64,000 nucleotides of DNA from the NCBI RefSeq assembly GCF_051401765.1, contig NW_027480468.1, positions 2,666,001 through 2,730,000 on the forward strand. Reading direction: 5' to 3'. Both the position numbers and the translations under genes were made by a program. Shown one piece after another: positions 13,531 to 27,399 of the stretch (the first letter of the stretch is position 1; every line of letters begins with the position of its first letter). The notes under the pieces are model-generated. The model saw nothing but the letters and a program-made list of their open reading frames with translations. It had not been told where the DNA came from and did not search any database. This stretch comes from Calliopsis andreniformis. Its lineage: Eukaryota; Arthropoda; Insecta; Hymenoptera; Andrenidae.

Positions 13531-14184
13531 GATTAAGGATTGAGGACTGAGGATTGAGGATGAGGGCTGAGGGTTGAGGATTGAGGTTTAAGGACTGAGG
13601 ACTGAGGAATGAGGATTGAGAATTGAGGATTGAGGATTGAGGATTGAAGATTGAGGATTGGGTATTGAGGATTGAAGGATGAGGATTGAGGATTGAGGAT
13701 TGAGGATTGAGGATTGATGATTGAAGATTGAATATTGAGGTTTGAAGACTGACGATTGAGGGTTGAGGACTGAGGATTGAGGATTGAGGTTTGAGGATTG
13801 ATGATTGAGTAATGAGGATTGAAGGTTGAGGATTGAGGATTGAGGATTGAGGATTGAGGATTGATGATTGAGTATTGGGGACTGAGTGTTGAGGTTTGAG
13901 TGATGAGGATTGATGTTTGTGGATAGAGATTTAAAGATTACAGATTCAGTATTGGGTATTGAAAACTGTGAATTGATGATATTCTATTGAGGATTGAGAA
14001 TTGACAACTGATTGTTGAAGACTGAGGTCTGAAGATTGAGGATTCAGAATTGAGGATTCAGGATTGAGGATTCAGGATTGAGGATTCAGGATTGAGGATT
14101 CAGGATTGAGGTTTGAGAACTGAGGATTGAGGATTGAGGAGTGAGGATTGAGGATTGAGGATTGAGGATTGAAGATTGAGATTG

Positions 14185-16090
14185 GGTGTTGCTGATTGAA
14201 CATTGAGGAATGAGGATTGAGGATTGAGGATTGAGGATTGAGGATTGAGCATTGAGGATTGAGGACTGAGGATTGAGGATTGAAGATTGAGGATTAAAGA
14301 TTGAGTATTGAGGATTGAAGATTGAGGATTGAGGATTGAGGATTGAGTATTGAAGATTGAGGATTGATGATAGAGGATTGAGGATTGAGGATTGATGATT
14401 GAGGATTGAGGATTGAGTATTGAGGATTGAGGATTGAGGATTGAGTATTGAAGATTGAGGATTGATGATTGAGGATTGAGGATTGAGTGTTGAGGACGGA
14501 GTATTGGGGATTGAGGATTGCAGATTGAGGATTGAGGATTGAGGATTGAGGATTGAGGATTGAGTATTGAAGATTGAGGGTTCATGATAGAGGATTGAGG
14601 ATTGAGGATTGAGGATTGAGGATTGAGGATTGAAGATTGAGGATTTTGTATTGCGGATTGAACATTGAGGATTGAGGATTGAGTATTGAGGATTGAGGAT
14701 TGAGGATTGAGGACTGAAGAGTGAATATTGATGATTGAAGATTGAGGATTGAGGATTGAGGGTTGTGGATTGAGGACGAGGACTGAGGGTTGAGTATTGA
14801 TGTTTGAGGTCTGAGGATTGAGGATTGAGGATTGAGAGTTGAGGATTGAGGATTGAGGATTGAAGGTTGAGGATTGGTTATTGAGGATTGAAGAATGAGG
14901 ACTGAGGGTTGAGGATTGAGGATTGAGGAATGAAGATTGGGTATTGAGGATTGAAGCTAGAGGATTGAGGAATGAGGATTGAGGATTGAAGATTGAAGAT
15001 TGAGGATTGAGGACTGAGGATTAAAGATTGAGTATTGAGGATTGAAGATTGAGGATTGATGATTGAGGATTGAGGATTGGGGATTCAGGACTGAGGATTG
15101 AGGATTGAGGATTGAAGATTGAGGATTGGTTATTGAGGATTGAGGATTGAGGATTGAGGATTGAGGATTGAGAATTGAAGATTGAATATTGATGATTGAA
15201 AATTGAGGATTGAGGATTGAGTGTTGTGGATTGAGGACGAGGACTGAGGGTTGAGTATTGATGTTTGAGGTCTGAGGATTGAGGATTGAGGATTGAGAAT
15301 TGAGGATTGAGGTTTGAGGGTTGAAGATTGAGGATTGAGGATTGAGGATTGAGGACTGAGGATTGAAGATTGAGGATTTTTTATTGTGGATTGAACATTG
15401 AGGATTGAGGATTGAGGATTGAGGATTGAGGATTGAGGATTGAGGACTGAAGATTGAATATTGATGATTGAAGATTGAGGATTGAGGATTGAGGGTTGTG
15501 GATTGAGGACGAGGACTGAGGGTTGAGTATTGATGTTTGAGGTCTGAGGATTGAGGATCGAGGATTGAGAATTGAGGATTGAGGATTGAGGATTGAGGAC
15601 TGAAGGTTGAGGATTGGTTATTGAGGATTGAAGAATGAGGACTGAGGGTTGAGGATTGAGGATTGAGGAATGAAGATTGAGTATTGAGGATTGAGGATTG
15701 AGGATTGAGGATTGAGGATGAGGGCTGAGGGCTGAGGATTGAGGTTTAAGGACTGAGGACTGAGGATTGAGGATTGAGAATTGAGGATTGAGGATTGAGG
15801 ATTGAAGATTGAGGATTGGGTATTGAGGATTGAAGGATGAGGATTGAGGATTGTGGATTGAGGATTGAGGATTGAAGGTTGAATATTGAGGTTTGAAGAC
15901 TGACGATTGAGGGTTGAGGATTGAGGATTGAGGATTGAGGATTGAGGGTTGAGGATTGAGGATTGAGAATTGAGGATTGAGGATTGAGGATTGAAGATTG
16001 AGGATTGGGTATTGAGGATTGAGGATTGAGGATTTAAGATTGAGTATTGAGGATTGAAGATTGAGAATTGAGTATTGAGGATTGAACATT
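14185..16090 (+). repeat. Core-free heptad stretch
   Basis: Between the class B core at 13980 and the hybrid core at 16194 there is no TATTCT landmark, the longest core gap in the window (about 2.2 kb). It holds plain and variant heptads, CGAGGA elements near 14775, 15238 and 15508, and a TGAGGG element near 15718. No gene or RNA is visible. Confidence 0.8.
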
Positions 16091-17129
16091 GAGGACTGAG
16101 TGTTGAGTGTTGAGTGATGAGAATTGATGTTTGTGGATAGAGATTTGAAGATTGCAGATTGAGTATTGAGTATTGAAAACTGTGTATTGAGGATATTCTA
16201 GTGAGGATTGAGGATTGACAACTGATTGTTGACGACTGAGGGCTGAAGATTGAGGATTCAGGATTGAGGATTCAGGATTGTGGTTTGAGGACTGAGGATT
16301 GAGGATTGAGGATTGAGGATTGATGATTGAGGATTGAGGATTGAAGACTGAGGATTGGGTATCGAGGATTGAACATTGAGGATTGAGGATTGAGGATTGA
16401 GGATTGAGTATTGAAGATTGAACATTGATGATTGAAGATTGAGGATTGCAGATTGAGCGTTGTGGATTGAGGACGAGGACTGAGGGTTGAGTATTGATGT
16501 TTGAGGTCTGAGGATTGAGGATTGAGTATTGAAGATTGAGGATTGATGATTGAGGATTGAGGATTGAGGATTGAGGATTGAGTATTGAGGATTGAGGATT
16601 GAAGATTGAGTATTGAGGATTGAAGATTGAGAATTGAGAATTGAGGTTTGAACATTGAGGACTGAGTGTTGAGGGTTGATGATTGAGGATTGAGGATTGA
16701 GGATTGAGGACTGAGGATTGAGGATGAGGGCTGAGGGTTGAGGATTGAGGTTTAAGGACTGAGGACTGAGGAATGAGGATTGAGAATTGAGGATTGAGGA
16801 TAGAGGATTGAAGATTGAGGATTGGGTATTGAGGATTGAAGGATGAGGATTGAGGATTGAGGATTGAGGATTGAGGATTGATGATTGAAGATTGAGTATT
16901 GAGGTTTGAAGACTCACGATTGAGGGTTGAGGATTGAGGATTGAGGATTGAGGTTTGAGGATTGATGATTGAGTAATGAGGATTGAAGGTTGAGGATTGA
17001 GGATTGAGGATTGAGGATTGAGTATTGGGGACTGAGTGTTGAGGTTTGAGTGATGAGAATTGATGTTTGTGGATAGAGATTTAAAGATTACAGATTCAGT
17101 ATTGAGTATTGAAAACTGTGAATTGATGA

Positions 17130-18760
17130 TATTCTATTGAGGATTGAGAATTGACAACGGATTGTTGAGGACTGAGGGCTGAAGATTGAGGATTCAGGAT
17201 TGAGGATTCAGAATTGAGGTTTGAGGACTGAGGATTGCGGATTGAGGATTGAGTATTGAAGATTGAGGATTGATGATTGAGGATTGAGGATTGAGTATTG
17301 AGGATTGAGGATTGAGGATTGAGTATTGAAGATTGAGGATTGATGATTGAGGATTGAGGATTGAGGGTTGAGGACGGAGTATTGGGGATTGAGGAGTGAA
17401 GATTGAGGATTGAGGATTGAGGATTAAAGATTGAGTATTGAGGATTGAAGATTGAGAATTGAGGATTGAGGATTGAACATTGCGGACTGAGTGTTGAGGG
17501 TTGAGTGATGAGAATTGATGTTTGTGGATAGTGATTTGAAGATTGCAGATTGAGTATTGAGTATTGAAAACTGTGAATTGAGGATATTCTATTGAGGATT
17601 GAGGATTGTCACCTGACTGTTGAGGACTGAGGGCTGAAGATTGAGGATTCAGGATTGAGGATTCAGAATTGAGGTTTGAGGACTGAGGATTGAGGATTGA
17701 GGATTGAAGATTGAGTATTGAGGATTGAAGATTGAGGATTGAGGATTGAGGATTGAGGATTGAGGATTGAGGATTGAGTATTGAAGATTGAATATTGATG
17801 ATTGAAGATTGAGGATTGAGGATTGAGGGTTGCGGATTCAGGACGAGGACTGAGGGTTGAGTATTGATGTTTGAGGCCTGAGGATTGAGGATAGAGGATT
17901 GAGAATTGAGGATTGAGGAATGAGGATTGAAGATTGAGGATTGGTTATTGAGGATTGAAGAATGAGGACTGAGGGTTGAGGATTGAGGATTGAGGATTGA
18001 AGATTGAGTATTGAGGATTGAAGATTGCGGATTGAGGACTGAGGATTGAGGATTGAGGATTGAGGATTGCGGGCTGAGGATTGAAGATTGAAGATTGAGG
18101 ATTGAGGACTGAGGATTAAAGATTGAGTACTGAGGATTGAAGATTGAGGATTGATGATTGAGGATTGAGGATTGAGTATTGAGGATTGAGGATTGAGGAT
18201 TGAGTATTGAAGATTGAGGATTGATGATTGAGGATTGAACATTGAGGATTGAGGATTGAGGATTGAGGATTGAGGATTGAGGATTGAGGACTGAAGATTG
18301 AATATTGATGATTGAAGATTGAGGATTGAGGATTGAGGGTTGTGGATTGAGGACGAGGACTGAGGGTTGAGTATTGATGTTTGAGGTCTGAGGATTGAGG
18401 ATTGAGGATTGAGAATTGAGGATTGAGGATTGAGGATTGTAGGTTGAGGATTGGTTATTGAGGATTGAAGAATGAGGACTGAGGGTTGAGGATTGAGGAT
18501 TGAGGAATGAAGATTGAGTATTGAGGATTGAAGATTGAGGATTGAGGAATGAGGATTGAGGATTGAAGGTTGAAGATTGAGGATTGAGGACTGAGGATTA
18601 AAGATTGAGTATTGAGGATTGAAGATTGAGGATTGATGATTGAGGATTGAGGATTGGGGATTCAGGACTGAGGAGTGAGGATTGAGGATTGAAGATTGAG
18701 GATTGGTTATTGAGGATTGAGGATTGAGGATTGAGGATTGAAGATTGAGGATTGAAGATT
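17130..18760 (+). repeat. Heptad array with one class A core
   Basis: Contains a class A core at 17585, CGAGGA elements near 17843 and 18353, and otherwise plain heptads. The core has CACCTGACTG in place of the usual CACCTGATTG. No gene. Confidence 0.75.
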
Positions 18761-20485
18761 GAGTATTCATGATTGAAGATTGAGGATTGAGGATTGAGTG
18801 TTGAGGATTGAGGACGAGGACAGACGGTTGAGGATTGAGGTTTGAGGATTGAGGATTGAGGATTGAGGACTGATGATTGAGGATTGAGGATTGAGCATTG
18901 AGGATTGAAGATTGATGTCTGTGGATTGAGGATTGAATATTGACAATTGAGGATTGTGGATTGAGGATTGAACATTGAGGACTGAGTGTTGAGGGTTGAG
19001 TGATGAGAATTGATGTTTGTGGATAGAGGCTTGAAGGTTGCAGATTGTGTATTGAGTATTGAAAACTGTGAATTGAGGATATTCTATTGAGGATTCAGGA
19101 TTGACGACTGATTGTTGAGGACTCAGGGCCGAAGATTGAGGATTCAGGATTGAGGATTCAGAATTGAGGTTTGCGGGCTGAGGACTGAGGATTGAGGATT
19201 GAGAATTGAGGATTGAGGATTGAGTATAGAAGATTGAGGATTGGGTATTGAGAATTGAAGAATGAGGATTGAGGATTGAGGATTGAGGGTTGAGGATTGA
19301 AGATTGAGTATTGAGGTTTGAAGACTGACGATTGAGGGTTGAGGATTGAGGATTGAGGATTGAGGATCTAGGATTGATGATTGAGTATTGAGGATTGAAG
19401 ATTGAGGATTGAGGATTGAGGATTGAGGATTCAGGATTGAGGATTGAAGATTCAAGATTGGGGACTGAGTGTTGAGGGTTGAGTGATGAGAATTGGTGTT
19501 TGTGGATAGAGATTTAAAGATTGCAGATTGAGTATTGAGTATTGAAAGCTGTGAATTGATGATATTCTATTGAGGATTGAGAATTGACAACTGATTGTTG
19601 AGGACTGAGGTCTGAAGGTTGAGGATTCAGGATTGAGGTTTCAGGATTGAGGTTTGAGGAATGAGGATTTAGGATTGAGGATTGAGGACTGAGGATTGAG
19701 GATTGAGGATTGAAGATTGAGGATTGGGTATTGCGGATTGAACATTGAGGATTGAGGATTGAGGATTGAGGATTGAGTATTGAGGATTGAGGACTGAAGA
19801 TTGAATATTGATGATTGAAGATTGAGGATTGAGGATTGAGGGTTGTGGATTGAGGACGAAGACTGGGGGTTGAGTATACATGTTTGAGGTCCGAGGATTG
19901 TGGATTGAGGATTGAGGATTGAGGATTGAGGATTGAGGATTGAAGATTGAATATTGATGATTGAAGATTGAGGATTGAGGGTTGAGGGTTGTGGATTGAG
20001 GACGAGGACTGAGGGTTGAGTATTGATGTTTGAGGTCTGATTATTGAGAGTTGAGGATTGAGAATTGAGGACTGAAGATTGAGTATTGAGGATTGGAGAT
20101 TGAGGATTGATGATTGAGGATTGAGTATTGAGGATTGAGGATTGAGGATTGAAGATTGAGGATTGAGGATTGAGGATTGAGGATTAAAAATTGAGTATTG
20201 AGGATTGAAGATTGATGATTGACGATTGAGGATTGGGTATTTATGATTGAAGAATGAGGATTGGGGAATGAGGATTGAGGATTGAAGATTGAAGATTGAG
20301 GATTGAGGACTGAGGATTAAAGATTGAGTATTGAGGATTGAAGATTGAGGATTGATGATTGAGGATTGAGGATTGGGGATTCGGGTCTGAGGATTGAGGA
20401 TTGAGAATTGAAGATTGAGGATTGATGATTGAATATTGATGATTGAAGATTGAGTATTGAGGATTGAGTGTTGTGGATTGAGGAC
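18760..20485 (+). repeat. Duplicated block, offset 14,655, copy 2
   Basis: Partner of 4,105-5,830 with no net length change but scattered substitutions. This suggests a duplicate older than those on the right of the window. Contains cores at 19080 (D) and 19563 (B). Confidence 0.82.
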
Positions 20486-23400
20486 GAGGACTGAGGGTTG
20501 AGTATTGATGTTTGAGGTCTGAGGATTGAGGATTGAGGATTGAGAATTGAGGATTGATGATTGAGGATTGAAGATTGAGTATTGGTTATTGAGGATTGAG
20601 GATTGAGGATTGAAGATTGAGTATTGAGGATTGAAGATTGCGGGTTGAGGACTGAGGATTGAGGATTGAGGATTGAGGATTGCGGGTTGAGGATTGAAGA
20701 TTGAAGATTGAGGATTGAGGACTGAGGATTAAAGATTGAGTATTGAGGATTGAAGATTGAGGATTGATGATTGAGGATTGAGGATTGAGTATTGAGGATT
20801 GAGGATTGAGGATTGAGTATTGAAGATTGAGGATTGATGATTGAGGATTGAGGATTGAGGATTGAGGACTGAGGATTGAGGATTGAGGATTGACGATTGC
20901 GGGTTGAGGATTGAAGGTTGAAGATTGAGGATTGAGGACTGAGGATTAAAGATTGAGGATTGAGGACTGAGGATTGAGGATTGAGGAATGAGCATTGACG
21001 ATTGAAGATTGAGGACTGTGGATTGAGGATTGAAAATTGACGATTGTGGATTGTGGATTGAGGATTGAGGATTGAGGATTGAGGACTGAGTGTTGAGGGT
21101 TGAGTGATGAGAATTGATGTTTGTGGATAGAGGCTTGAAGGTTGCAGATTGTGAATTGAGCATTGAAAACTGTGAATTCAGGATATTCTGTTGAGGATTC
21201 AGGATTGACAACTGATTGTTGCGGACTCAGGGCTGAAGATTGTGGATTCAGGATTGAGGATTCAGAGTTGAGGTTTGAGGGCTGAGGACTGAGGATTGAG
21301 GAGTGAGGATTGAGGATTGAGGATTGAGGTTTGAGGATTGAAGATTGGGGATTGGGTATTGAGGATTGAACATTGAGGATTGAGGATTGAGGGTTGAGGA
21401 TTGAGGATTGAGAATTGAAGATTGAATATTGATGATTGAAGATTGAGGATTGAGGATTGAGTGTTGTGGATTGAGGACGAGGACTGAGGGTTGAGTATTG
21501 ATGTTTGAGGTCTGAGGATTGAGGCTTGAGGATTGAGAATTGAGGACTGAGGATTGAGGATTGAAGATTGAGGATTGGTTATTGAGGATTGAAGAATGAG
21601 GACTGAGGGTTGAGGATTGAGGATTGAGGAATGAAGATTGAGTATTGAGGATTGAAGATTGAGGATTGAGGAATGAGGATTGAGGATTGAAGATTGAAGA
21701 TAGTGGATTGAGGACTGAGGATAAAAGATTGAGTATTGAGGATTGAAGATTGAGGATTGATGATTGAGGATTGAGGATTGGGGATTGAGGACTGAGGATT
21801 GAGGATTGAGTATTGAAGATTGAGGATTGATGATTGAGGATTGAGGATTGAAGATTGAGAATTGAGGATTGAGGATTGAACGTTGAGGACTGAGTGTTGA
21901 GGGTTGAGTGATGAGAATTGATGTTTGTGGATAGAGATTTGAAGATTGCAGATTGAGTATTGAGTATTGAAATCTGTGAATTGAGGATATTCTATTGAGG
22001 ATTGAGGATTGTCACCTGATTGTTGAGGACTGAGGGCTGAAGATTGAGGATTCAGGATTGAAGATTCAGAATTGAGGTTTGAGTACTGAGGATTGAGGAT
22101 TGAGGACTGAAGATTGAGTATTGAGGATTGAAGATTGAGGATTGAGGATTGAGGGTTGAGGATTGAGGATGAGGGCTGAGGGTTGAGGATTGAGGTTTAA
22201 GCACTGAGGTCTGAGGATTGAGGATTGAGAATTGAGGATTGAGGATTGAGGATTGAAGATTGAGGATTGGGTATTGAGGATTGAAGAATGAGGATTGAGG
22301 ATTGAGGATTGAGGATTGAGGATTGAGGATTGAAGATTGAATATTGAGGTTTGAAGACTGACGATTGAGGGTTGAGGATTGAGGATTGAGGATTGAGGAT
22401 TGAGGATTGAGGGTTGAGGATTAAGGATTGAGAATTGAGGATTGAGGATTGAGGATTGAGGATTGAAGATTGAGGATTGGGTATTGAGGATTGAGGATTG
22501 AGGATTTAAGATTGAGTATTGAGGATTGAAGATTGAGGATTGATAATTGAGGAATGAGGATTGAACATTGAGGACTGAGTGTTGAGTGTTGAGTGATGAG
22601 AATTGATGTTTGTGGATAGAGATTTGAAGATTGCAGATTGAGTATTGAGTATTTAAAACTGTGAATTGAGGGTATTCTATTGAGGATTGAGGATTGTCAC
22701 CTGATTGTACAGGACTGAGGGCTGGAGATTGAGGATTCAGGATCGAGGATTCAGAATTGAGGTTTGAGGACTGAGGATTGAGGATTGAGGATTGAAGATT
22801 GAGTATTGAGGATTGAAGATTGAGGATTGAGGATTGAGGATTGAGGGTTGAGGATTGAGGATTGAAGATTGAGGATAGGGGACTGAGTGTTGAGGGTTGA
22901 GTGATGAGAATTGATGTTTGTGGATAGAGATTTGAAGATTGCAGATTGAGTATTGCGTATGGAAAGCTCTGAACTGAGGATATTCTAGTGAGGATTGAGT
23001 ATTGACAACTGATTGTTGAGGACTGAGGGCTGAAGATTGAGGATTCAGGATTGAGGATTCAGGATTGTGGTTTGAGGACTGAGGATTGAGGATTGAGGAA
23101 TGAGGATTGAAGATTGAGGATTGGTTATTGAGGATTGAAGAATGAGGACTGAGGGTTGAGTATTGAGGATTGAGGATTGAAGATTGAGTATTGAGGATTT
23201 AAGATTGCGGATTGAGGACTGAGGATTGAGGATTGAGGATTGAGGATTGCGGGTTGAGGATTGAAGATTGAAGATTGAGGATTGAGGACTGAGGATTAAA
23301 GACTGAGTATTGAGGATTGAAGATTGAGGATTGATGATTGAGGATTGAGGATTGAGTATTAAGGATTGAGGATTGAGGATTGAGTATTGAAGATTGAGGA

Positions 23401-24500
23401 TTGGGTATTGCGGATTGAAGAATGAGAATTGAGGATTGAGGATTGAGGATTGAGGATTGAGGATTGAAGATTGAGTATTGAGGTTTGAAGGCTGACGATT
23501 GAGGGTTGAGGATTGAGGATTGAGGATTGAGGATTGAGTATTGATGATTGAGTATTGAGGATTGAAGGTTGAGGATTGAGGATTGAGGATTGAGGTTTGA
23601 GGATTGAATATTGAAGATTGGGGACTGAGTGTTGAGGGTTGAGTGATGAGAATTGGTGCTTGTGGATAGAGATTTAAAGATTGCAGATACAGTATTGAGT
23701 ATTGAAAACTGTGAATTGATGATATTCTATTGAGGATTGAGAATTGACAACTGATTGTTGAGGACTGAGTTCTGAAGATTGAGGAATCAGGATTGAGGTT
23801 TCAGGATTGAGGTTTGAGGAATGAGGAATGAGGATTGAGGATTGAGGATTGAGGACTGAAGGTTGAATGTTGATGATTGAAGATTGAGGATTGAAGATTG
23901 AGCGTTGTGGATTGAGGACGAGGACTGAGGGTTGAGTATTGATGTTTGAGGTCTGAGGATTGAGGATTGAGGGTTGAGGATTGAGGATTGCGGATCGAAG
24001 ATTGAGGATTAAAGATTGAGTATTGAGGATTGAAGATTGAGGATTGATGATTGAGGATTCAGGATTGAGTATTGAGGATTGAGGATTGAGGATTGAGTAT
24101 TGAAGATTGAGGATTGATGATTGAACATTGAGGATTGAGGATTGAGGATTGAAGATTGAGGATTTTGTATTGCGGATTGAACATTGAGGATTGAGGATTG
24201 AGGATTGAGGATTGAGGATTGAGGATTGAGGACTGAAGATTGAATATTGATGATTGAAGATTGAGGATTGAGGATGGAGGGTTGAGGATTGAGAATTGAG
24301 GATTGGGGATTGAGGATTGAAGATTGTGGAATGGGTATTGAGGATTGAGGATTGAGGATATAAGATTGAGTATTGAGGATTGAAGATTGATAATTGAGGA
24401 TTGAGGATTGAACATTGAGGACTGAGTGTTGAGTGTTGAGTGATGAGAATTGATGTTTGTGGATAGAGATTTGTATATTGCAGATTGATTATTGAGTATT
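20485..24500 (+). repeat. Mixed heptad array with cores of all four classes
   Basis: Cores: 21184 (D), 21988 (A), 22673 (A, GGGTATTCT subtype), 22981 (C) and 23723 (B). The 21.3-22.1 kb part pairs with 24.9-25.7 kb at offset 3,630 (21988 with 25618). No gene. Confidence 0.75.
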
Positions 24501-25870
24501 GAAAACTGTGAATTGAGGATATTCTATTGACGATAGAGGTTTGTCACCTGATTTTTCAGGACTGGGGGCTGGAGATTGAGGATTCAGGATTGAGGATTCA
24601 GGATTGAGGTTTGAGGACTGAGGATTGAGGATTGAGTATTGAAGATTGAGTATTGAGGATTGAAGATTGAGGATTGAGGGTTCAGTGTTGAGGATTGAGG
24701 ATTGAAGATTGAGGACTGGGGACTGAGTGTTCAGGGCTGAGTGATGAGAGTTGATGTTTGTGGATAGAGATTTGAAGATTGCAGATTGAGTATTGCGTAT
24801 GGAAAGCTCTCAACTGAGGATATTCTAGTGAGGATTGAGGATTGACAACTGATTGTTGAGGACTGAGGGTTGAAGATTGAGGATTCAGGATTGAGGATTC
24901 AGGATTCTGGTTTGAGGACTGAGGATTGAGGATCGAGGATTGAGGATTGAGGATTGAGGTTTGAGGATTGAAGATTGAGGATTGGGTATTGATGATTGAA
25001 CATTGAGGATTGAGGATTGAGGATTGAGGATTGAGGATTGAGAATTGAAGATTGAATATTGATGATTGAAGATTGAGGATTGAGGATTGAGTGTTGTGGA
25101 TTGAGGACGAGGACTGAGGGTTGAGTATTGATGCTTGAGGTCTGAGGATTGAGGATTGAGGATTGAGAATTGAGGGTTGAGGATTGAGGATTGAAGATTG
25201 AGGATTGGTTATTGAGGATTGAAGAATGAGGACTGAGGGTTGAGGATAGAGGATTGAGGAATGAAGATTGAGTATTGAGGATTGAAGATTGAGGATTGAG
25301 GAATGAGGATTGAAGAATGAAGATTGAAGATTGAGGATTGAGGACTGAGGATTAAAGATTGAGTATTGAGGATTGAAGATTGAGGATTGATGATTGAGGA
25401 TTGAGGATTGGGGATTGAGGACTGAGGATTGAGGATTGTGTATTGAAGATTGAGGATTGATGATTGAGGATTGAGGATTGAAGATTGAGAATTGAGGATT
25501 GAGGATTGAACGTTGAGGACTGAGTGTTGAGGGTTGAGTGATGAGAATTGATGTTTGTGGATAGAGATTTGAAGATTGCAGATTGAGTATTGAGTATTGA
25601 AATCTGTGAATTGAGGATATTCTATTGAGGATTGAGGATTGTCACCTGATTGTTGAGGACTGAGGGCTGAAGATTGAGGATTCAGGATTGAGGATTCAGA
25701 ATTGAGGTTTGAGTACTGAGGATTGAGGATTGAGGATTGAAGATTGAGTATTGAGGATTGAAGATTGAGGATTGAGGATTGAGGGTTGAGGATTGAGGAT
25801 GAGGGCTGAGGGTTGAGGATTGAAGTTTAAGGACTGAGGACTGAGGATTGAGGATTGAGGATTGAGGATT
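24500..25870 (+). repeat. Duplicated block, offset 4,176, copy 1
   Basis: Pairs with 28,680-30,050: the cores at 24520, 24821 and 25618 match those at 28696, 28997 and 29794 with the same spacing (301 and 797 bp). The A-C-A triplet with these spacings is a recurrent module. It is seen again at 37502-37803-38600, 49594-49895-50692 and 53701-54002-54799. Confidence 0.82.
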
Positions 25871-27399
25871 GAGTATTGAAGATTGAGGATTGATGATTGA
25901 GGATTGAGGATTGAGGATTGAGGATTGAAGATTGAGGATTTTGTATTGCGGATTGAACATTGAGGATTGAGGATTGAGGATTGAGGATTGAGGATTGAGG
26001 ATTGAGGACTGAAGATTGAATATTGATGATTGAAGATTGAGGATTGAGGATGGAAGGTTGAGGATTGAGAATTGAGGATTGGGGATTGAGGATTGAAGAT
26101 TGTGGATTGGGTATTGAGGATTGAGGATTGAGGATTTAAGATTGAGTATTGAGGATTGAAGATTGATAATTGAGGATTGAGGATTGAACATTGTGGACTG
26201 AGGGTTGAGTGTTGAGTGATGAGAATTGATGTTTGTGGATAGAGATTTGTATATTGCAGATTGAGTATTGAGTATTGAAAACTGTGAATTGAGGATATTC
26301 TATTGAGGATTGAGGTTTGTCACCTGATTGTTCAGGACTGGGGGCTCGAGATTGAGGATTCAGGATTGAGGATTCAGGATTGAGGTTTGAGGACTGAGGA
26401 TTGAGGATTGAGTATTGAAGATTGAGTATTGAGGATTGAAGATTGAGGATTGATGATTGAGGATTGAGGATTGGGGATTGAGGACTGAGGATTGAGGATT
26501 GAGTATTGAAGATTGAGGATTGATGATTGAGGATTGAGGATTGAAGATTGAGAATTGAGGATTGAGGATTGAACGTTGAGGACTGAGTGTTGAGGGTTGA
26601 GTGATGAGAATTGATGTTTGTGGATAGAGATTTGTAGATTGCAGATTGAGTATTGAGTATTGAAATCTGTGAATTGAGGATATTCTATTGAGGATTGAGG
26701 ATTGTCACCTGATTGTTGAGGACTGAGGGCTGAAGATTGAGGATTCAGGATTGAGGATTCAGAATTGAGGTTTGAGGGCTGAGGACTGAGGATTGAGGAT
26801 TGAGAATTGAGGATTGAGGATTGAGTATTGAAGATTGAGGATTGGTTATTGAGGATTGAAGAATGAGCACTGAGGGTTGAGGATTGAGGATTGAGGAATG
26901 AAGATTGAGTATTGAGGATTGAAGATTGAGGATTGAGGATTGAGGATTGAGGATTGAGTATTGATGATTGAGTATTGAGGATTGAAGGTTGAGGATTGAG
27001 GATTGAGGATTGAGGATTGAATATTGAAGATTGGGGACTGAGTGTTGAGGGTTGAGTGATAAGAATTGGTGCTTGTGGATAGAGATTTAAAGATTGCAGA
27101 TTCAGTATTGAGTATTGAAAACTGTGAATTGATTATATTCTATTGAGGATTGAGAATTGACAACTGATTGTTGAGGACTGAGTTCTGAAGATTGAGGATT
27201 CAGGATTGAGGTTTCAGGATTGAGGTTTGAGGAATGAGGATTGAGGATTGAGGATTGAGCATTGACGATTGAAGATTGAGGACTGTGGATTGAGGATTGA
27301 AAATTGACGAGTGTGGATTGTGGATTGAGGATTGAGGATTGAACATTGAGGACTGAGTGTTGAGGGTTGAGTGATGAGAATTGATGTTTGTGGATAGAG

